NCBI GenBank assembly: GCA_046160675.1
Contig: JBJXHH010000137.1
Span: 1-20,786, forward strand
Length of the DNA: 20,786 nt
Direction: 5' to 3'
From: JACMJP01 sp046160675
GTDB taxonomy: Bacteria; Bacteroidota; Bacteroidia; Chitinophagales; BACL12
A program made the position numbers and the translations under genes. Within the stretch, counting starts at the first letter, position 1, and each line of letters begins with the position of its first letter. This document shows, one piece after another, positions 7,380 to 15,720 of this stretch. The notes below the pieces were generated by a model. The model saw nothing but the letters and a program-made list of their open reading frames with translations. It did no database searches and was not told the origin of the DNA.

Positions 7380-8582
7380 ATGAAATTTGAAGAGTTTGGC
7401 TTTGGAGAAAGTTTAAATGAAGGGTTACAAAGTATGGGCTTTACTGACCCGACACCAATACAGCAGCAAGCCATTCCTGTAATTCTCCACAACAAAGATC
7501 TTATTGCCTGTGCACAAACTGGAACCGGTAAAACTGCAGCATATTTACTTCCCGTTATAGATAAAATCATTAAAAAGGGGCATGGTAGTATTAATACACT
7601 TATCATTGTTCCTACCCGAGAACTTGCAATGCAAATTGATGAAGCAATTCAGGCTTTTACATATTTTACATCAGTAAGTTCCATTCCTGTTTATGGAGGT
7701 AATGATGGAATATTATTCGAGCAGGAAAAACGTTCATTCAAAGAAGGAGTAGATATTATCGTTGCCACACCGGGTAGGTTACTGTCGCATATCACCCAAG
7801 GCTACGTAAATTTCAATACTCTCCAACACCTTGTACTGGATGAGGCTGACAGGATGCTAGACATGGGTTTTCATGATGACATAATGCGAATTATTTCGTT
7901 TTTACCTGTACACAGAAATACCCTGATGTTTTCAGCAACAATGCCGCCCAAAATAAGAACGCTTGCAAAAAAATTATTAAAAGACCCGGAGCAGATAAAC
8001 ATAGCCTTATCAAAACCGGCTGAAGGTGTAATGCAGGCCGCATATGTTTTGTACGATGAACAAAAGATTCCCTTACTCCGAACTTTGTTAAATGGAAAAC
8101 AGATCGATTCCATACTTATATTTTCAAGTACGAAAGAGAAAGTAAAACAACTTGAAAGAGAATTATTACGGCATAAGTATAATGTCGCTGCTATACACTC
8201 TGATCTTGATCAGAAACAACGCAATGAAGTGTTGCGCCATTTCAGCAATAAGCAACTTCAAATACTGGTTGCCACTGACATTTTAAGCAGGGGAATAGAT
8301 ATTGATTCAATAGGGCTGGTAGTTAATTATGATGTGCCTGGTGATGCGGAGGATTATATTCATAGGGTTGGGCGAACTGCTAGAGCTGAATCCACCGGTG
8401 TAGCTATTACCTTTATCAATCCCCTTGATCAACACAAATTCAGAAAAATTGAAGACCTTATCGGCAATGAAGTAAAAAAGGTTTCTCTTCCTTCTGAACT
8501 TGGTTCTGGCCCTGAGTATAATCCTGCTAGAAAACAACAAAGGACTTTTCATAAAGCCAGGGGTAGAAACTTTAGGAAATGA
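7380..8582 (+). CDS. DEAD-box RNA helicase, RhlE-like
   Basis: This is a 400-residue ATP-dependent RNA helicase core with all expected motifs in order: Q motif (FTDPTPIQQQ, 21-30), Walker A AQTGTGKT (45-52), PTRELA (78-83), TPGR (130-133), DEAD (154-157), SAT, then ATDILSRGIDID and HRVGRTAR in the second RecA domain. The tail after the core is short and basic (RKQQRTFHKARGRNFRK), as in RhlE-type proteins, and probably helps bind RNA. RhlE-like helicases act in ribosome assembly, RNA decay and cold growth; the specific role here is inferred. The ATG at 7380 is chosen over an upstream in-frame TTG because a -7 element overlaps that TTG. Its stop codon abuts a hairpin that ends the convergent rplU-rpmA transcript. 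Confidence 0.93.
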   Translation: MKFEEFGFGESLNEGLQSMGFTDPTPIQQQAIPVILHNKDLIACAQTGTGKTAAYLLPVIDKIIKKGHGSINTLIIVPTRELAMQIDEAIQAFTYFTSVSSIPVYGGNDGILFEQEKRSFKEGVDIIVATPGRLLSHITQGYVNFNTLQHLVLDEADRMLDMGFHDDIMRIISFLPVHRNTLMFSATMPPKIRTLAKKLLKDPEQINIALSKPAEGVMQAAYVLYDEQKIPLLRTLLNGKQIDSILIFSSTKEKVKQLERELLRHKYNVAAIHSDLDQKQRNEVLRHFSNKQLQILVATDILSRGIDIDSIGLVVNYDVPGDAEDYIHRVGRTARAESTGVAITFINPLDQHKFRKIEDLIGNEVKKVSLPSELGSGPEYNPARKQQRTFHKARGRNFRK

Positions 8583-8602
8583 AAAAGGGGCAAAGGCCCC
8601 TT
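8581..8602 (-). terminator. Rho-independent terminator of rplU-rpmA
   Basis: AAGGGGC and GCCCCTT pair around a four-base loop. Read on the minus strand, the stem is followed by TTTTT, as expected for intrinsic termination 25 bp after the rpmA stop. On the plus strand there is no U run, so it would serve the helicase gene less well. Confidence 0.8.
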
Positions 8603-8626
8603 AAGTAAATATTTCTCAAATACATT

Positions 8627-8887
8627 TTAAGCCTCTGCCGGTGTCACATGCACATAACTACGGTCTTTTTTGCCACGGGTAAATTTTACAGTACCATCTA
8701 TCAAAGCATAAATAGTATGATCTTTTCCCAAGCCCACATTTTTACCGGGATGATAAGCTGTACCCCGTTGGCGGATAATGATATTGCCAGCAATTACGGG
8801 TTGTCCTCCAAATAATTTAACACCCAGCCTTTTGCTGTGACTTTCCCTTCCGTTCTTAGAACTACCGACACCTTTTTTATGAGCCAT
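8627..8887 (-). CDS. rpmA: 50S ribosomal protein bL27
   Basis: The 86-residue product begins MAHKKGVGSSKNGRESHSKRLGVK and contains GNIIIRQRGTAYHPGKNVG, diagnostic of bL27, which sits near the peptidyl transferase centre of the large ribosomal subunit. Unlike Firmicutes members it has no N-terminal extension needing cleavage, so the flexible tail starts directly at Met-Ala-His-Lys. It follows rplU by 18 bp, the usual bacterial order, and shares its promoter and terminator. Length and start are standard. Confidence 0.98.
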   Translation of the reverse strand: MAHKKGVGSSKNGRESHSKRLGVKLFGGQPVIAGNIIIRQRGTAYHPGKNVGLGKDHTIYALIDGTVKFTRGKKDRSYVHVTPAEA

Positions 8888-8905
8888 TTCTTAAAATTTT
8901 TAGGA

Positions 8906-9214
8906 TTAACTGATCTTATCTATTTTGATCTTTGTAAACTGCTGGCGATGTCCCTTCATCACCTGGTAGCCTTTTCTTCTCTTTTTCTTGAAAATGATCA
9001 CTTTATCACCTTTCATGTGGTTTAAAATAGTAGCACTAACAGTTGCATTAGGCACTGTGGGGGTTCCGACCAGTACTTTGCCATCGTTGTCTTTTAGCAG
9101 TACTTCATTGAATTTCAATGAATCCCCCTCGTTTCCTTCCTGGCGGTGAACAAAAATCTCCTGATTTTCTTCCACCTTAAACTGCTGCCCTGCAATATTT
9201 ACTATAACGTACAT
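8906..9214 (-). CDS. rplU: 50S ribosomal protein bL21
   Basis: The 102-residue protein shows bL21 features: MYVIVNIAGQQFKVEE at the start, the central VLVGTPTVPNATVSATIL, and the basic KKKRRKGYQVMKGHRQQFTKIKI near the end, which binds 23S rRNA. Length matches the family. It is the first gene of the rplU-rpmA pair and has a very good promoter upstream (9243-9274). The leader between predicted transcription start and ATG is about 22 nt and has no Shine-Dalgarno sequence. Confidence 0.98.
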   Translation of the reverse strand: MYVIVNIAGQQFKVEENQEIFVHRQEGNEGDSLKFNEVLLKDNDGKVLVGTPTVPNATVSATILNHMKGDKVIIFKKKRRKGYQVMKGHRQQFTKIKIDKIS

Positions 9215-9242
9215 GATAATTTCAGATTTTCAATAGAAGGCG

Positions 9243-9274
9243 CAAAGATAAAGCGCAAGGCTCTATTTAGCAAA
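9243..9274 (-). promoter_or_regulatory. Promoter of the rplU-rpmA operon
   Basis: Read on the minus strand, TTTG (9274-9271) is followed after 20 nt by TATCTTTG (9250-9243), an exact match to the Bacteroidota consensus in both boxes and spacing. This is the best promoter in the window and fits a highly expressed ribosomal operon. Confidence 0.8.
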
Positions 9275-9505
9275 AGGTGCTTAAAAATATCTTTCATAAA
9301 GGGCCTCATGGCCAGATTTAGTGGCAATTCTCGGTATTTTGATTAATCCCAGTCATGGAAAGTACATAAGAGGCAAGGATTCTAACAAGTGGTGAAGTGC
9401 TGTGGGGAGATTCATGAACCCCTGTAATACTGTAGATAATGGGTGTGAGGCATTTTTAACATTGGTTGACCGGGGCATTCAGAATTTTGGTTGAAATTTC
9501 ACAAT
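9275..9505. other. Unassigned spacer between the rplU promoter and the tRNA-Leu terminator
   Basis: No reading frame longer than a dozen or so codons with a plausible start fits this stretch on either strand. It lies upstream of the rplU promoter and downstream of the tRNA terminator, so no neighbouring transcript needs it. The middle (about 9350-9470) looks less AT-rich than other spacers here. Short inverted repeats are present: GGGCC/GGCC at 9301-9312 and GGGG/CCCC at 9404-9422 around the palindrome TTCATGAA. I recognise no known RNA family, and call it unassigned. Confidence 0.5.
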
Positions 9506-9532
9506 AAAAAAGGGGAATATTTGCCTATTCCC
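9506..9532 (-). terminator. Rho-independent terminator after tRNA-Leu
   Basis: GGGAATA (9513-9519) and TATTCCC (9526-9532) form a 7-bp stem with a six-base loop. On the minus strand the stem is followed by six T residues (9511-9506). It lies about 45 bp past the tRNA 3' end and would end the transcript carrying hscB and the tRNA. Confidence 0.75.
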
Positions 9533-9575
9533 AAATTTAGGCATGAATACGAACTAAAGATGCAGGAAGTGAAAG

Positions 9576-9661
9576 TACCGGGAGCGGGAGTCGAACCCGC
9601 ACTCTGTTTGAGCAGAACTGGATTTTGAGTCCAGCATGTCTACCAATTCCATCATCCCGGC
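9576..9661 (-). tRNA. tRNA-Leu (anticodon CAA)
   Basis: The minus strand folds as an 86-nt class II tRNA. The acceptor stem is GCCGGGA/TCCCGGT, with a G-U at the first pair and discriminator A. The D loop has GG (AATTGGTAGAC), the anticodon stem CTGGA/TCCAG holds the loop CTCAAAA with anticodon CAA, the long variable arm is TTCTGCTCAAACAGAG, and the T arm is GCGGGTTCGACTCCCGC. The long variable arm and discriminator A fit leucine; it reads UUG codons. CCA is not encoded. It begins 9 nt after the hscB stop and is followed by an intrinsic terminator, so it is probably processed from the hscB message. Confidence 0.97.
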
Positions 9662-9670
9662 GGGGGAGTA

Positions 9671-10189
9671 TCAAGGGGATGCAAATTTATCTAACTGTTC
9701 CTGTATGCGCAAAAGGTATTTTCTTTTGTAATAGAATTCCTTGATTGCAGAATATGTTGCTTCTGATGCATTCGTTTCAGAGTAATTTTCCAGTAGGGAA
9801 GATATGCCTCTCAAGAGTTGTGAATTTGCCTCAGCAATATGTTTTTCTACTTCTTCTTTTTTTGCAGGATCATACTCTACATCAGTTACCAGTTCATTTA
9901 AATCGAGCATTTCCATTAAAAAAAGCTGGGGCAGGGTGAATTTTTCTTCTTCCTGCAGAAACCCCTTTTCCTGAAGGATGTATTTCATTCGTTTGTCAAA
10001 GTTGCTGAGGGTTTGGTAGGCCTTTGTGTTTAATGTTGAAAGTTCCAGTATTTCGGCTTGTTTTTCCGAAGAGGCTAATGTGTAGAAATCGGGATGAAAT
10101 TTTTTACTGAGTTCGAGGTATTTTTTCTTTACCTGTTGCTCATCTGCCAGAAAAGAAACAGGAAGTTCGTATAACTCAAAAAACTTCAT
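9671..10189 (-). CDS. hscB: Fe-S cluster assembly co-chaperone HscB
   Basis: This 172-residue protein has an N-terminal J domain with HPD at 32-34 (KKFHPDFYT) and the C-terminal helical domain of HscB, including the conserved FLMEMLDLNE segment that contacts the scaffold IscU. Length matches HscB (about 170). HscB delivers IscU to the Hsp70 partner HscA during iron-sulphur cluster transfer in the cytoplasm; those genes are not in this window. The N-terminal MKFFELYELP is typical, which supports the ATG at 10189. It follows rseP by 76 bp without a visible terminator and runs directly into tRNA-Leu 9 bp later. Confidence 0.9.
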   Translation of the reverse strand: MKFFELYELPVSFLADEQQVKKKYLELSKKFHPDFYTLASSEKQAEILELSTLNTKAYQTLSNFDKRMKYILQEKGFLQEEEKFTLPQLFLMEMLDLNELVTDVEYDPAKKEEVEKHIAEANSQLLRGISSLLENYSETNASEATYSAIKEFYYKRKYLLRIQEQLDKFASP

Positions 10190-10265
10190 TTTACATTCTG
10201 AATATCAAGGTTCGTCGAATCGCCTGTAAGAATAATATCATTATCTAAAGCTGAAACACTTTACG

Positions 10266-11579
10266 TTATAGCATCTTCAAGATATCATTTCCTACAGCAA
10301 ACAACATGAGTGCAAGCAATAAAACCATCCCCACAACCTGTGCCCGTTCCATGAATTTATCTGAAAGCTTTTTTCTTGTTATGCTTTCTATACCGATAAA
10401 CATAATGTGCCCGCCGTCTAATGCCGGAATTGGAAGAAGGTTCATGAATGCAAGCACCATGCTGAGGAGAGCTGTTAAAGCCCAGAAAGAACCCCAGTCC
10501 CATTGCTTGTTAAAAAGTTTTGTAATGCCGATAGGGCTTGAAATAGATTCCCTTGCCGGGATATCCCCTCTGATGATGCGCCAAAGGCTGATTGCCTGGA
10601 AATAAAAAACTTCAAAAGCATCTCTTGTCCCATAAGTGACTGACTTCCCAAGGCTATAGTGAACAGAATCGTAAGGAAAAACTTTTATTCCTGCATTCAC
10701 CCCAATCAAACCCATGGAATCTACACTAACCTGGAATGTTTGTGGTGTTCCGTTTCTTATCACTTCCACTGCTACTGTTTCATTTTTATTTTTACCCAAC
10801 AGGTCTCTAAATTCCGAAAAGCAACTTATCTCCTGGCTGTCAATCTTCATGAAAACATCTCCGGCCTGTAATCCGGCATTTTTTGCATTCGTCAACAAGG
10901 AACTTAGAGAATCAATACGAACCTCAGATTTGATATCAAACAAGGAACTGCCTCTCATTTTATCTCTGAAAGCGCTGTCTTCTACAAATACAGTAATATT
11001 TTTTCCACCCCTGTCAACTACTACTTCACTACCAAAATACAATCTTGCTGAAGCATAATCACTGTACCTTTCGTATTCTTTTCCATTTATAGAAACTAAT
11101 TTATCACCTGATTCAAACCCGTACTTTTTCCCTGCTGCTGTAGCGTAAATACCCCCTTCATTGTTAATACCTTCAACGGTGACATAATCTTTCTGAAATC
11201 GATTTAGAAGGAATATATACAGGATAATACCCAAGATCACATTCATTACTATGCCGGCAATCATTACGATAAATTTCTGCCAGTTAGGTTTGCTGCGCAG
11301 TTCCCACGGCTGGGGTTCGCTTTTCATCTGCTCTTTATCCATGCTTTCATCTATCATCCCTGATATTTTTACATAGCCTCCGAGAGGAAGCCAGCCGATG
11401 CCGTACTCGGTGTCGCCCCGTTTCCAGCTGAACAGTTTTTTACCCCAGGCATCAAAAAAGATGAAAAACTTCTCCACCCTGACCCCGAACATTCTAGCAG
11501 CTAAATAATGCCCAAGTTCATGAATGAACACTAAAATAGTGAGGGCCAAGATGAGCTGCGCTACCTGAATTATTACCAT
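10266..11579 (-). CDS. rseP: RseP-type site-2 zinc metalloprotease
   Basis: The 437-residue inner-membrane protease has HELGH at 20-24 in its first membrane segment, giving two zinc ligands and the catalytic Glu21, and the matching NLLPIPALDGGH motif in a late segment (about residue 380), which supplies the third ligand Asp. Between them lie two PDZ-like regions (around YGFESGDKLVSINGKEY and AGLQAGDVFMKI) on the periplasmic side. Family members cut membrane-bound anti-sigma factors and remnant signal peptides. In E. coli this releases sigma-E; the substrate here is unknown, and no anti-sigma gene is nearby. The ATG at 11579 places HELGH at the family's usual distance from the N-terminus. The GH3 gene ends 49 bp upstream. 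Confidence 0.93.
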   Translation of the reverse strand: MVIIQVAQLILALTILVFIHELGHYLAARMFGVRVEKFFIFFDAWGKKLFSWKRGDTEYGIGWLPLGGYVKISGMIDESMDKEQMKSEPQPWELRSKPNWQKFIVMIAGIVMNVILGIILYIFLLNRFQKDYVTVEGINNEGGIYATAAGKKYGFESGDKLVSINGKEYERYSDYASARLYFGSEVVVDRGGKNITVFVEDSAFRDKMRGSSLFDIKSEVRIDSLSSLLTNAKNAGLQAGDVFMKIDSQEISCFSEFRDLLGKNKNETVAVEVIRNGTPQTFQVSVDSMGLIGVNAGIKVFPYDSVHYSLGKSVTYGTRDAFEVFYFQAISLWRIIRGDIPARESISSPIGITKLFNKQWDWGSFWALTALLSMVLAFMNLLPIPALDGGHIMFIGIESITRKKLSDKFMERAQVVGMVLLLALMLFAVGNDILKML

Positions 11580-11628
11580 AATGCCTGCAAATTTCGTGAA
11601 TTATAAGATGTTTTTTTGATACCGGTTA

Positions 11629-13131
11629 TTAACGCTGAACCCAGGGTTGTAGTTCATTAGCAATAATTCTGTCGTTACTTAAGCGGGCTACTTTGTTTTG
11701 CCCGCCCAATTTTCCTTTGCTTTTCATGTACTCCCTGAAGCCGTTATTATTTATAACTGCAATTTTAAGAGGTTGGAGGATTTTTCCGGCTATCAAATCT
11801 TTGTAGTAGATGTTTTTTGCCTGTAAATGCCTGTCAATTGCCGATGAAAATTTTGGCAAATCAGACGGAATGGTTTCAAACTCAATGAACCATTCATGAT
11901 AGGGGAGTTCTTCGTTTGAAGGTGTTACCTGTGGGGCAACAGTGAATTCAATAATGTTACATCCCAGCTCTTCAGCCGCTTTCAGCAAAGCAAATTCTAC
12001 TTCTTCGCCTATTACATGTTCGCCGAAGGCGGAAATAAAATGTTTTATCCTTCCGGTCACCACAATCCTGTGCGGATTTTTTGAAACAAATTTTATGGTA
12101 TCGCCAATATTATAACCCCACAAACCCGCATTTGAGTTAATGATCAATGCATAATTTACACCCATCTCTACCTCAGCAAGTGTTATTCTGGTTGGGTTTT
12201 CATTGAATACTTCAGAGGCGGGAATGAATTCAAAAAAGATCCCTGAATCAACATTCAGCAGCAATCCTTCATCATTTTGATTATCCTGGTAAGCGATGAA
12301 TCCTTCGCTGGCGGGGTATGTTTCAATACTGTCAATTTTTTTCCCGACAAGGTTTTCAATCTTCGCCCTGTAAGGTTCATAATTCACACCGCCATAAACA
12401 AACAAAGAAAAGTTTTTAAAAACATCTTTCACTTTTTCTTTCCCGCTTTGTTCAAGCAGTTTTTCAAAATACATAAGCACCCACGGCGGAATACCACTGA
12501 TGAGTGTCATGTTTTCATGCAGGGTTTCCTGGCAGATGGTTTCAACTTTTGTTTCCCAATCATCAATGCAATTTGTTTGATAAGATGGCAAACGGTTTTT
12601 CAATAAATACCCGGGCACATGATGGTACACTAAGCCGCTGAGTCTTCCTACTTTTATTCCGTGCATATCAGATAACTCGGGCGAACCTTGCAGGAAGATC
12701 ATTTTCCCCTCCGTGAAAGCAGCTTTTTTTGTTTCATGAATATATAAAAGCAAAGCATTTCTTGCCGAGTTGATATGATTGGGCATGCTGTCTTTTGTGA
12801 TGGGAATATATTTTACTCCGGAAGTTGTGCCGCTTGTTTTTGCAAAGTAGATAGGTTTGCCTTTCCAGAGAATATTTTCTTCGCCTTGTTTTATTTTTTC
12901 AATGTAAGGTTTTAATCCTTCATAATCATTTACAGGAACTTGTTTTACAAAATCATGATGTGAAGAGATGGAAGCAAAATGATGATCTCTGCCGAACTTT
13001 GTCTCTTTAGCTTGGGAAACTAAACTCTTCATAAGCAGCATTTGCCGTTCAACGGGGTTTTGATGTTGCGCCTTTACCTGCGCTGAAACCCATGCAGCAA
13101 AAGGTTTTGAGAGAGATGCTTTTATTCCCAC
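11629..13131 (-). CDS. GH3-family acyl-adenylating enzyme
   Basis: The 500-residue product resembles plant GH3 auxin-responsive proteins, which adenylate carboxylic acids and usually join them to amino acids. Visible features are the ATP/AMP-binding loop TSGTTSGVKYIPIT (99-112), YPASEGFIAYQD in the middle, and the conserved YALIINSNAGLWGYNIGDTIKF segment before the C-terminal lid domain. Members are frequent in Bacteroidota, but their acid and amine substrates are not known to me. Translation is taken from GTG at 13131 because the resulting N-terminus (GIKASLSKPFAAW) matches the family; the next ATG would delete about 30 residues. A -7 element ends 4 nt before the GTG. It follows the DUF5916 gene by 29 bp, so read-through is also possible. 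Confidence 0.85.
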   Translation of the reverse strand: MGIKASLSKPFAAWVSAQVKAQHQNPVERQMLLMKSLVSQAKETKFGRDHHFASISSHHDFVKQVPVNDYEGLKPYIEKIKQGEENILWKGKPIYFAKTSGTTSGVKYIPITKDSMPNHINSARNALLLYIHETKKAAFTEGKMIFLQGSPELSDMHGIKVGRLSGLVYHHVPGYLLKNRLPSYQTNCIDDWETKVETICQETLHENMTLISGIPPWVLMYFEKLLEQSGKEKVKDVFKNFSLFVYGGVNYEPYRAKIENLVGKKIDSIETYPASEGFIAYQDNQNDEGLLLNVDSGIFFEFIPASEVFNENPTRITLAEVEMGVNYALIINSNAGLWGYNIGDTIKFVSKNPHRIVVTGRIKHFISAFGEHVIGEEVEFALLKAAEELGCNIIEFTVAPQVTPSNEELPYHEWFIEFETIPSDLPKFSSAIDRHLQAKNIYYKDLIAGKILQPLKIAVINNNGFREYMKSKGKLGGQNKVARLSNDRIIANELQPWVQR

Positions 13132-13135
13132 GGGG

Positions 13136-13143
13136 CAAAAATA
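13136..13143 (-). promoter_or_regulatory. -7 promoter element TATTTTTG before the GH3 start
   Basis: On the minus strand TATTTTTG is a full match to TAnnTTTG and ends 4 nt before the GTG at 13131, implying a leaderless transcript if used. No TTTG -33 box is seen at the right distance, so the site may be fortuitous. Confidence 0.3.
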
Positions 13144-13160
13144 AACACAGGTTATGATTG

Positions 13161-15623
13161 TTACCTGTTTTTTCGCAGATATAAATAATCTAAGTAATAT
13201 AATACTTTGATAGAAAAATTATTTCCCTGCGGCGAATCAAACGTTGTTTCAAAATTCTCCCCATACGATTGCGGCAATAAACTACCGAATTGATAGATTG
13301 AATTTTTCCAGACAATATTGATCTCACTTCCCGGCGCAAAGAACCAACTATAAACTACATCAACATTAAAAGCATTGAAGTTTACGTCGTCAGTAGAATT
13401 TCCTTCTGCATCAAAAGTATTGTATGATGTAGAATATAAATTCCCATCATCACCAAGATTGTAAAACTCTGTGTATTCAGCATAGCTCCAATAATGTCTT
13501 GCTCGTAGGGTGAAACCCATTTTTGTGTTGATGGTATAGGATGCATAAGCTGATGATTCGAAAGTATTATTGTTTCGCCTTCCGAAGATGATGGAATCAG
13601 TTTCATTTACCCAGCCTACATCATCGGGCCAAAGGCCTATGTATTGCCCCAATGAAATGGATATTTTATCACTTATCCTGTATCTCGGGGTTATACTTAC
13701 ATTCAGCCTGCTCCTGTTCTCATCATTGAGAAATATCCTGTAGTTAGCGTTGCCATCAAGGGCAAAACGTTTTGAATAGTCTGTAGAGAACCATCCGCCA
13801 ATATTGTAGTTAATCGGGTAGGTATAGTATCTACCCGGCACACGGGGCTCAAACCAATCGTAAGTGATGATAGGCTCAGTTAGCAGCCAGATGCCGCCAA
13901 ATGTATTGTTCTTAAAACTTCCCCATGCTTCACTATAGGTACTCAGGTTAAAAAATTCATTGGGTTTTACAAGCCGTGTATAATTTACTTCTGCATAAAT
14001 GTTGAGTTGGTTCAGGCGCCACACAGGGTCATATTTGTGATAACTTCCATTCACATTGTAATTCACTGTATTGTTGTTTTGTAAAAACCCAAGATCGTTC
14101 GGGTTAAAAACATCATCCTCATACCAATATCCTGCGCCGTATTGAAACTTGCCGCTTACTTTACCAAACCTGAGATTATGTCTATAGCCAACTTCTGTTG
14201 AATCTCCACCGTTAAAATATTTTTGAGAGGCAGCACCTCCACCCGAAAGTTGCCATATATTGCCCTTGTTATTTAGTGTAAAACCTGCGCCAGTGGAATT
14301 TGCATCATAATATGACCCGCTTCTCAACACATTTGTATTAATGAGGTATACATTGCTGTTATTCTTTAAACTCTGGTCAACTACCAGAACATTGTAATTC
14401 GTTGAAGGGCCTGTGAGTATTTCCTGATTGTTGCCTTCGTTATCTACTGTCTTAGCAAATGTTTCACCTTCAATTGCATTAAACAAACCGAGTCCTGTAC
14501 CGCCCGGGGTTCTTCCTGAAATTTTTGTAGCGTTTAAAAGTCTTGCCTGCTGGGGGTTGTTGATGATGGAATCTTCGCCGAATAATACATCATAAAAACC
14601 AAGCGTCGTTGCGCCTACCCTCCGGGAGTAAAATAAATTTCCTTTGTCGAAAAGTTCTGTTCCTTCGGTAAAAAATTGCCGTTGCTCAACAAAATATGTT
14701 TCAAAAGGTGTGAGGTTTAATACTTGATTATCACTTTGCACTTGCCCAAAATCCGGAATCAACGTCATGTCAAGGGTAAAGGCGTCGTTCAAGCCATATT
14801 TCAAGTCAGCCCCGCCGTTAAACGATGTTCCTGTTGAAGTAACGTCATTTACTTTATCGGTGTACACATCATAATAAGCTGAGAAGTAAGGTGAAATGGA
14901 TAATCGAACTGGGGCTTCAATATTTTCAATGCCTTTTAATATACCGCTTTGATTTACGAAGCCTTGAACTTCAGGGTCGATTTTATTCCATGAGCTTTTA
15001 TCTCTGTTTCTTTTTACTTCCCGAACGAAGTTTATACCCCAGGTTTGAGACGCTTCATTAGGGAAACGGATGGCTGAATATGGAATTTTTATTTCTGCAC
15101 ACCAACCGTCGGCATATAATTTTGTTTCGCTCTGCCAAACGGCATCCCAGTTAAAGTCTTCGCCATTGTTATTGTTAGGATACATTTTTGCATCCAGTTG
15201 TACGCCGCTTGCGCTGATGATAAATTCAAGTGCATTGATGCCTTCGTTATAAGGATCGAGGATGACATCAAAAAAATCCGCACTTCCGAGATTATCTCTT
15301 GTTGAAAGTTCCTGCATAATGCTGTCAGGCGATGGATCAAACATATAAGCGCCCACATAGAGTGCATTGTTGTCATAGAGGATTTTTACTTCAGTATTAT
15401 AAGCTGAGGGAACATTATGTTTGAATTGAAACTGTGTAAACTCCGATGCCGGCGAAGCAGAACTCCAAGCATTCTCTGTTAGTGCCCCATCAATTTGTAT
15501 TGATTCAGTCGTTCTTATTGCAGTCATCTCCTTTTTTGCAACAGTCTCACTTTGGGCAAGAATGATTTGTGTGCTGAGCAGGAGAAGTAAAAAACAAAGA
15601 GTCTTTAGAATTGGTTTTTGCAT
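13161..15623 (-). CDS. DUF5916 outer-membrane barrel protein with CBM9-like N-terminal domain
   Basis: The 820-residue protein starts with a Sec signal peptide (1-23, hydrophobic core CFLLLLLSTQIILA, cleavage before or after Gln24). Residues about 35-220 resemble a CBM9-like sugar-binding fold: IDGALTENAWSSAS, then VKILYDNNALYVGAYMFD and ADGWCAEIKIPYSAIRF. The remainder (about 235-820) is a DUF5916 region of alternating aromatic/polar strands with many Asn and Tyr residues, typical of an outer-membrane beta barrel. The order CBM9-like then DUF5916 is the standard architecture in Bacteroidota. Function is unknown; binding or passage of a carbohydrate is suggested only by the N-terminal domain. 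No TonB box or SusD partner is visible. The 97-bp spacer upstream holds three TGTTAAT repeats. Confidence 0.82.
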   Translation of the reverse strand: MQKPILKTLCFLLLLLSTQIILAQSETVAKKEMTAIRTTESIQIDGALTENAWSSASPASEFTQFQFKHNVPSAYNTEVKILYDNNALYVGAYMFDPSPDSIMQELSTRDNLGSADFFDVILDPYNEGINALEFIISASGVQLDAKMYPNNNNGEDFNWDAVWQSETKLYADGWCAEIKIPYSAIRFPNEASQTWGINFVREVKRNRDKSSWNKIDPEVQGFVNQSGILKGIENIEAPVRLSISPYFSAYYDVYTDKVNDVTSTGTSFNGGADLKYGLNDAFTLDMTLIPDFGQVQSDNQVLNLTPFETYFVEQRQFFTEGTELFDKGNLFYSRRVGATTLGFYDVLFGEDSIINNPQQARLLNATKISGRTPGGTGLGLFNAIEGETFAKTVDNEGNNQEILTGPSTNYNVLVVDQSLKNNSNVYLINTNVLRSGSYYDANSTGAGFTLNNKGNIWQLSGGGAASQKYFNGGDSTEVGYRHNLRFGKVSGKFQYGAGYWYEDDVFNPNDLGFLQNNNTVNYNVNGSYHKYDPVWRLNQLNIYAEVNYTRLVKPNEFFNLSTYSEAWGSFKNNTFGGIWLLTEPIITYDWFEPRVPGRYYTYPINYNIGGWFSTDYSKRFALDGNANYRIFLNDENRSRLNVSITPRYRISDKISISLGQYIGLWPDDVGWVNETDSIIFGRRNNNTFESSAYASYTINTKMGFTLRARHYWSYAEYTEFYNLGDDGNLYSTSYNTFDAEGNSTDDVNFNAFNVDVVYSWFFAPGSEINIVWKNSIYQFGSLLPQSYGENFETTFDSPQGNNFSIKVLYYLDYLYLRKNR

Positions 15624-15720
15624 ATAGGAGTTGTAACAAGCAATGTTAATGCGAATTATAATGCTATCGGGTTAAGCGTAAATTAATGTGTGTTAATGAT
15701 TGTTAATATAATTATTGCAA

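Noticed and set aside
10714..11058. 114-codon open frame on the plus strand opposite rseP
   Set aside because: It is a shadow of the well-supported rseP gene; no family resemblance and no promoter.
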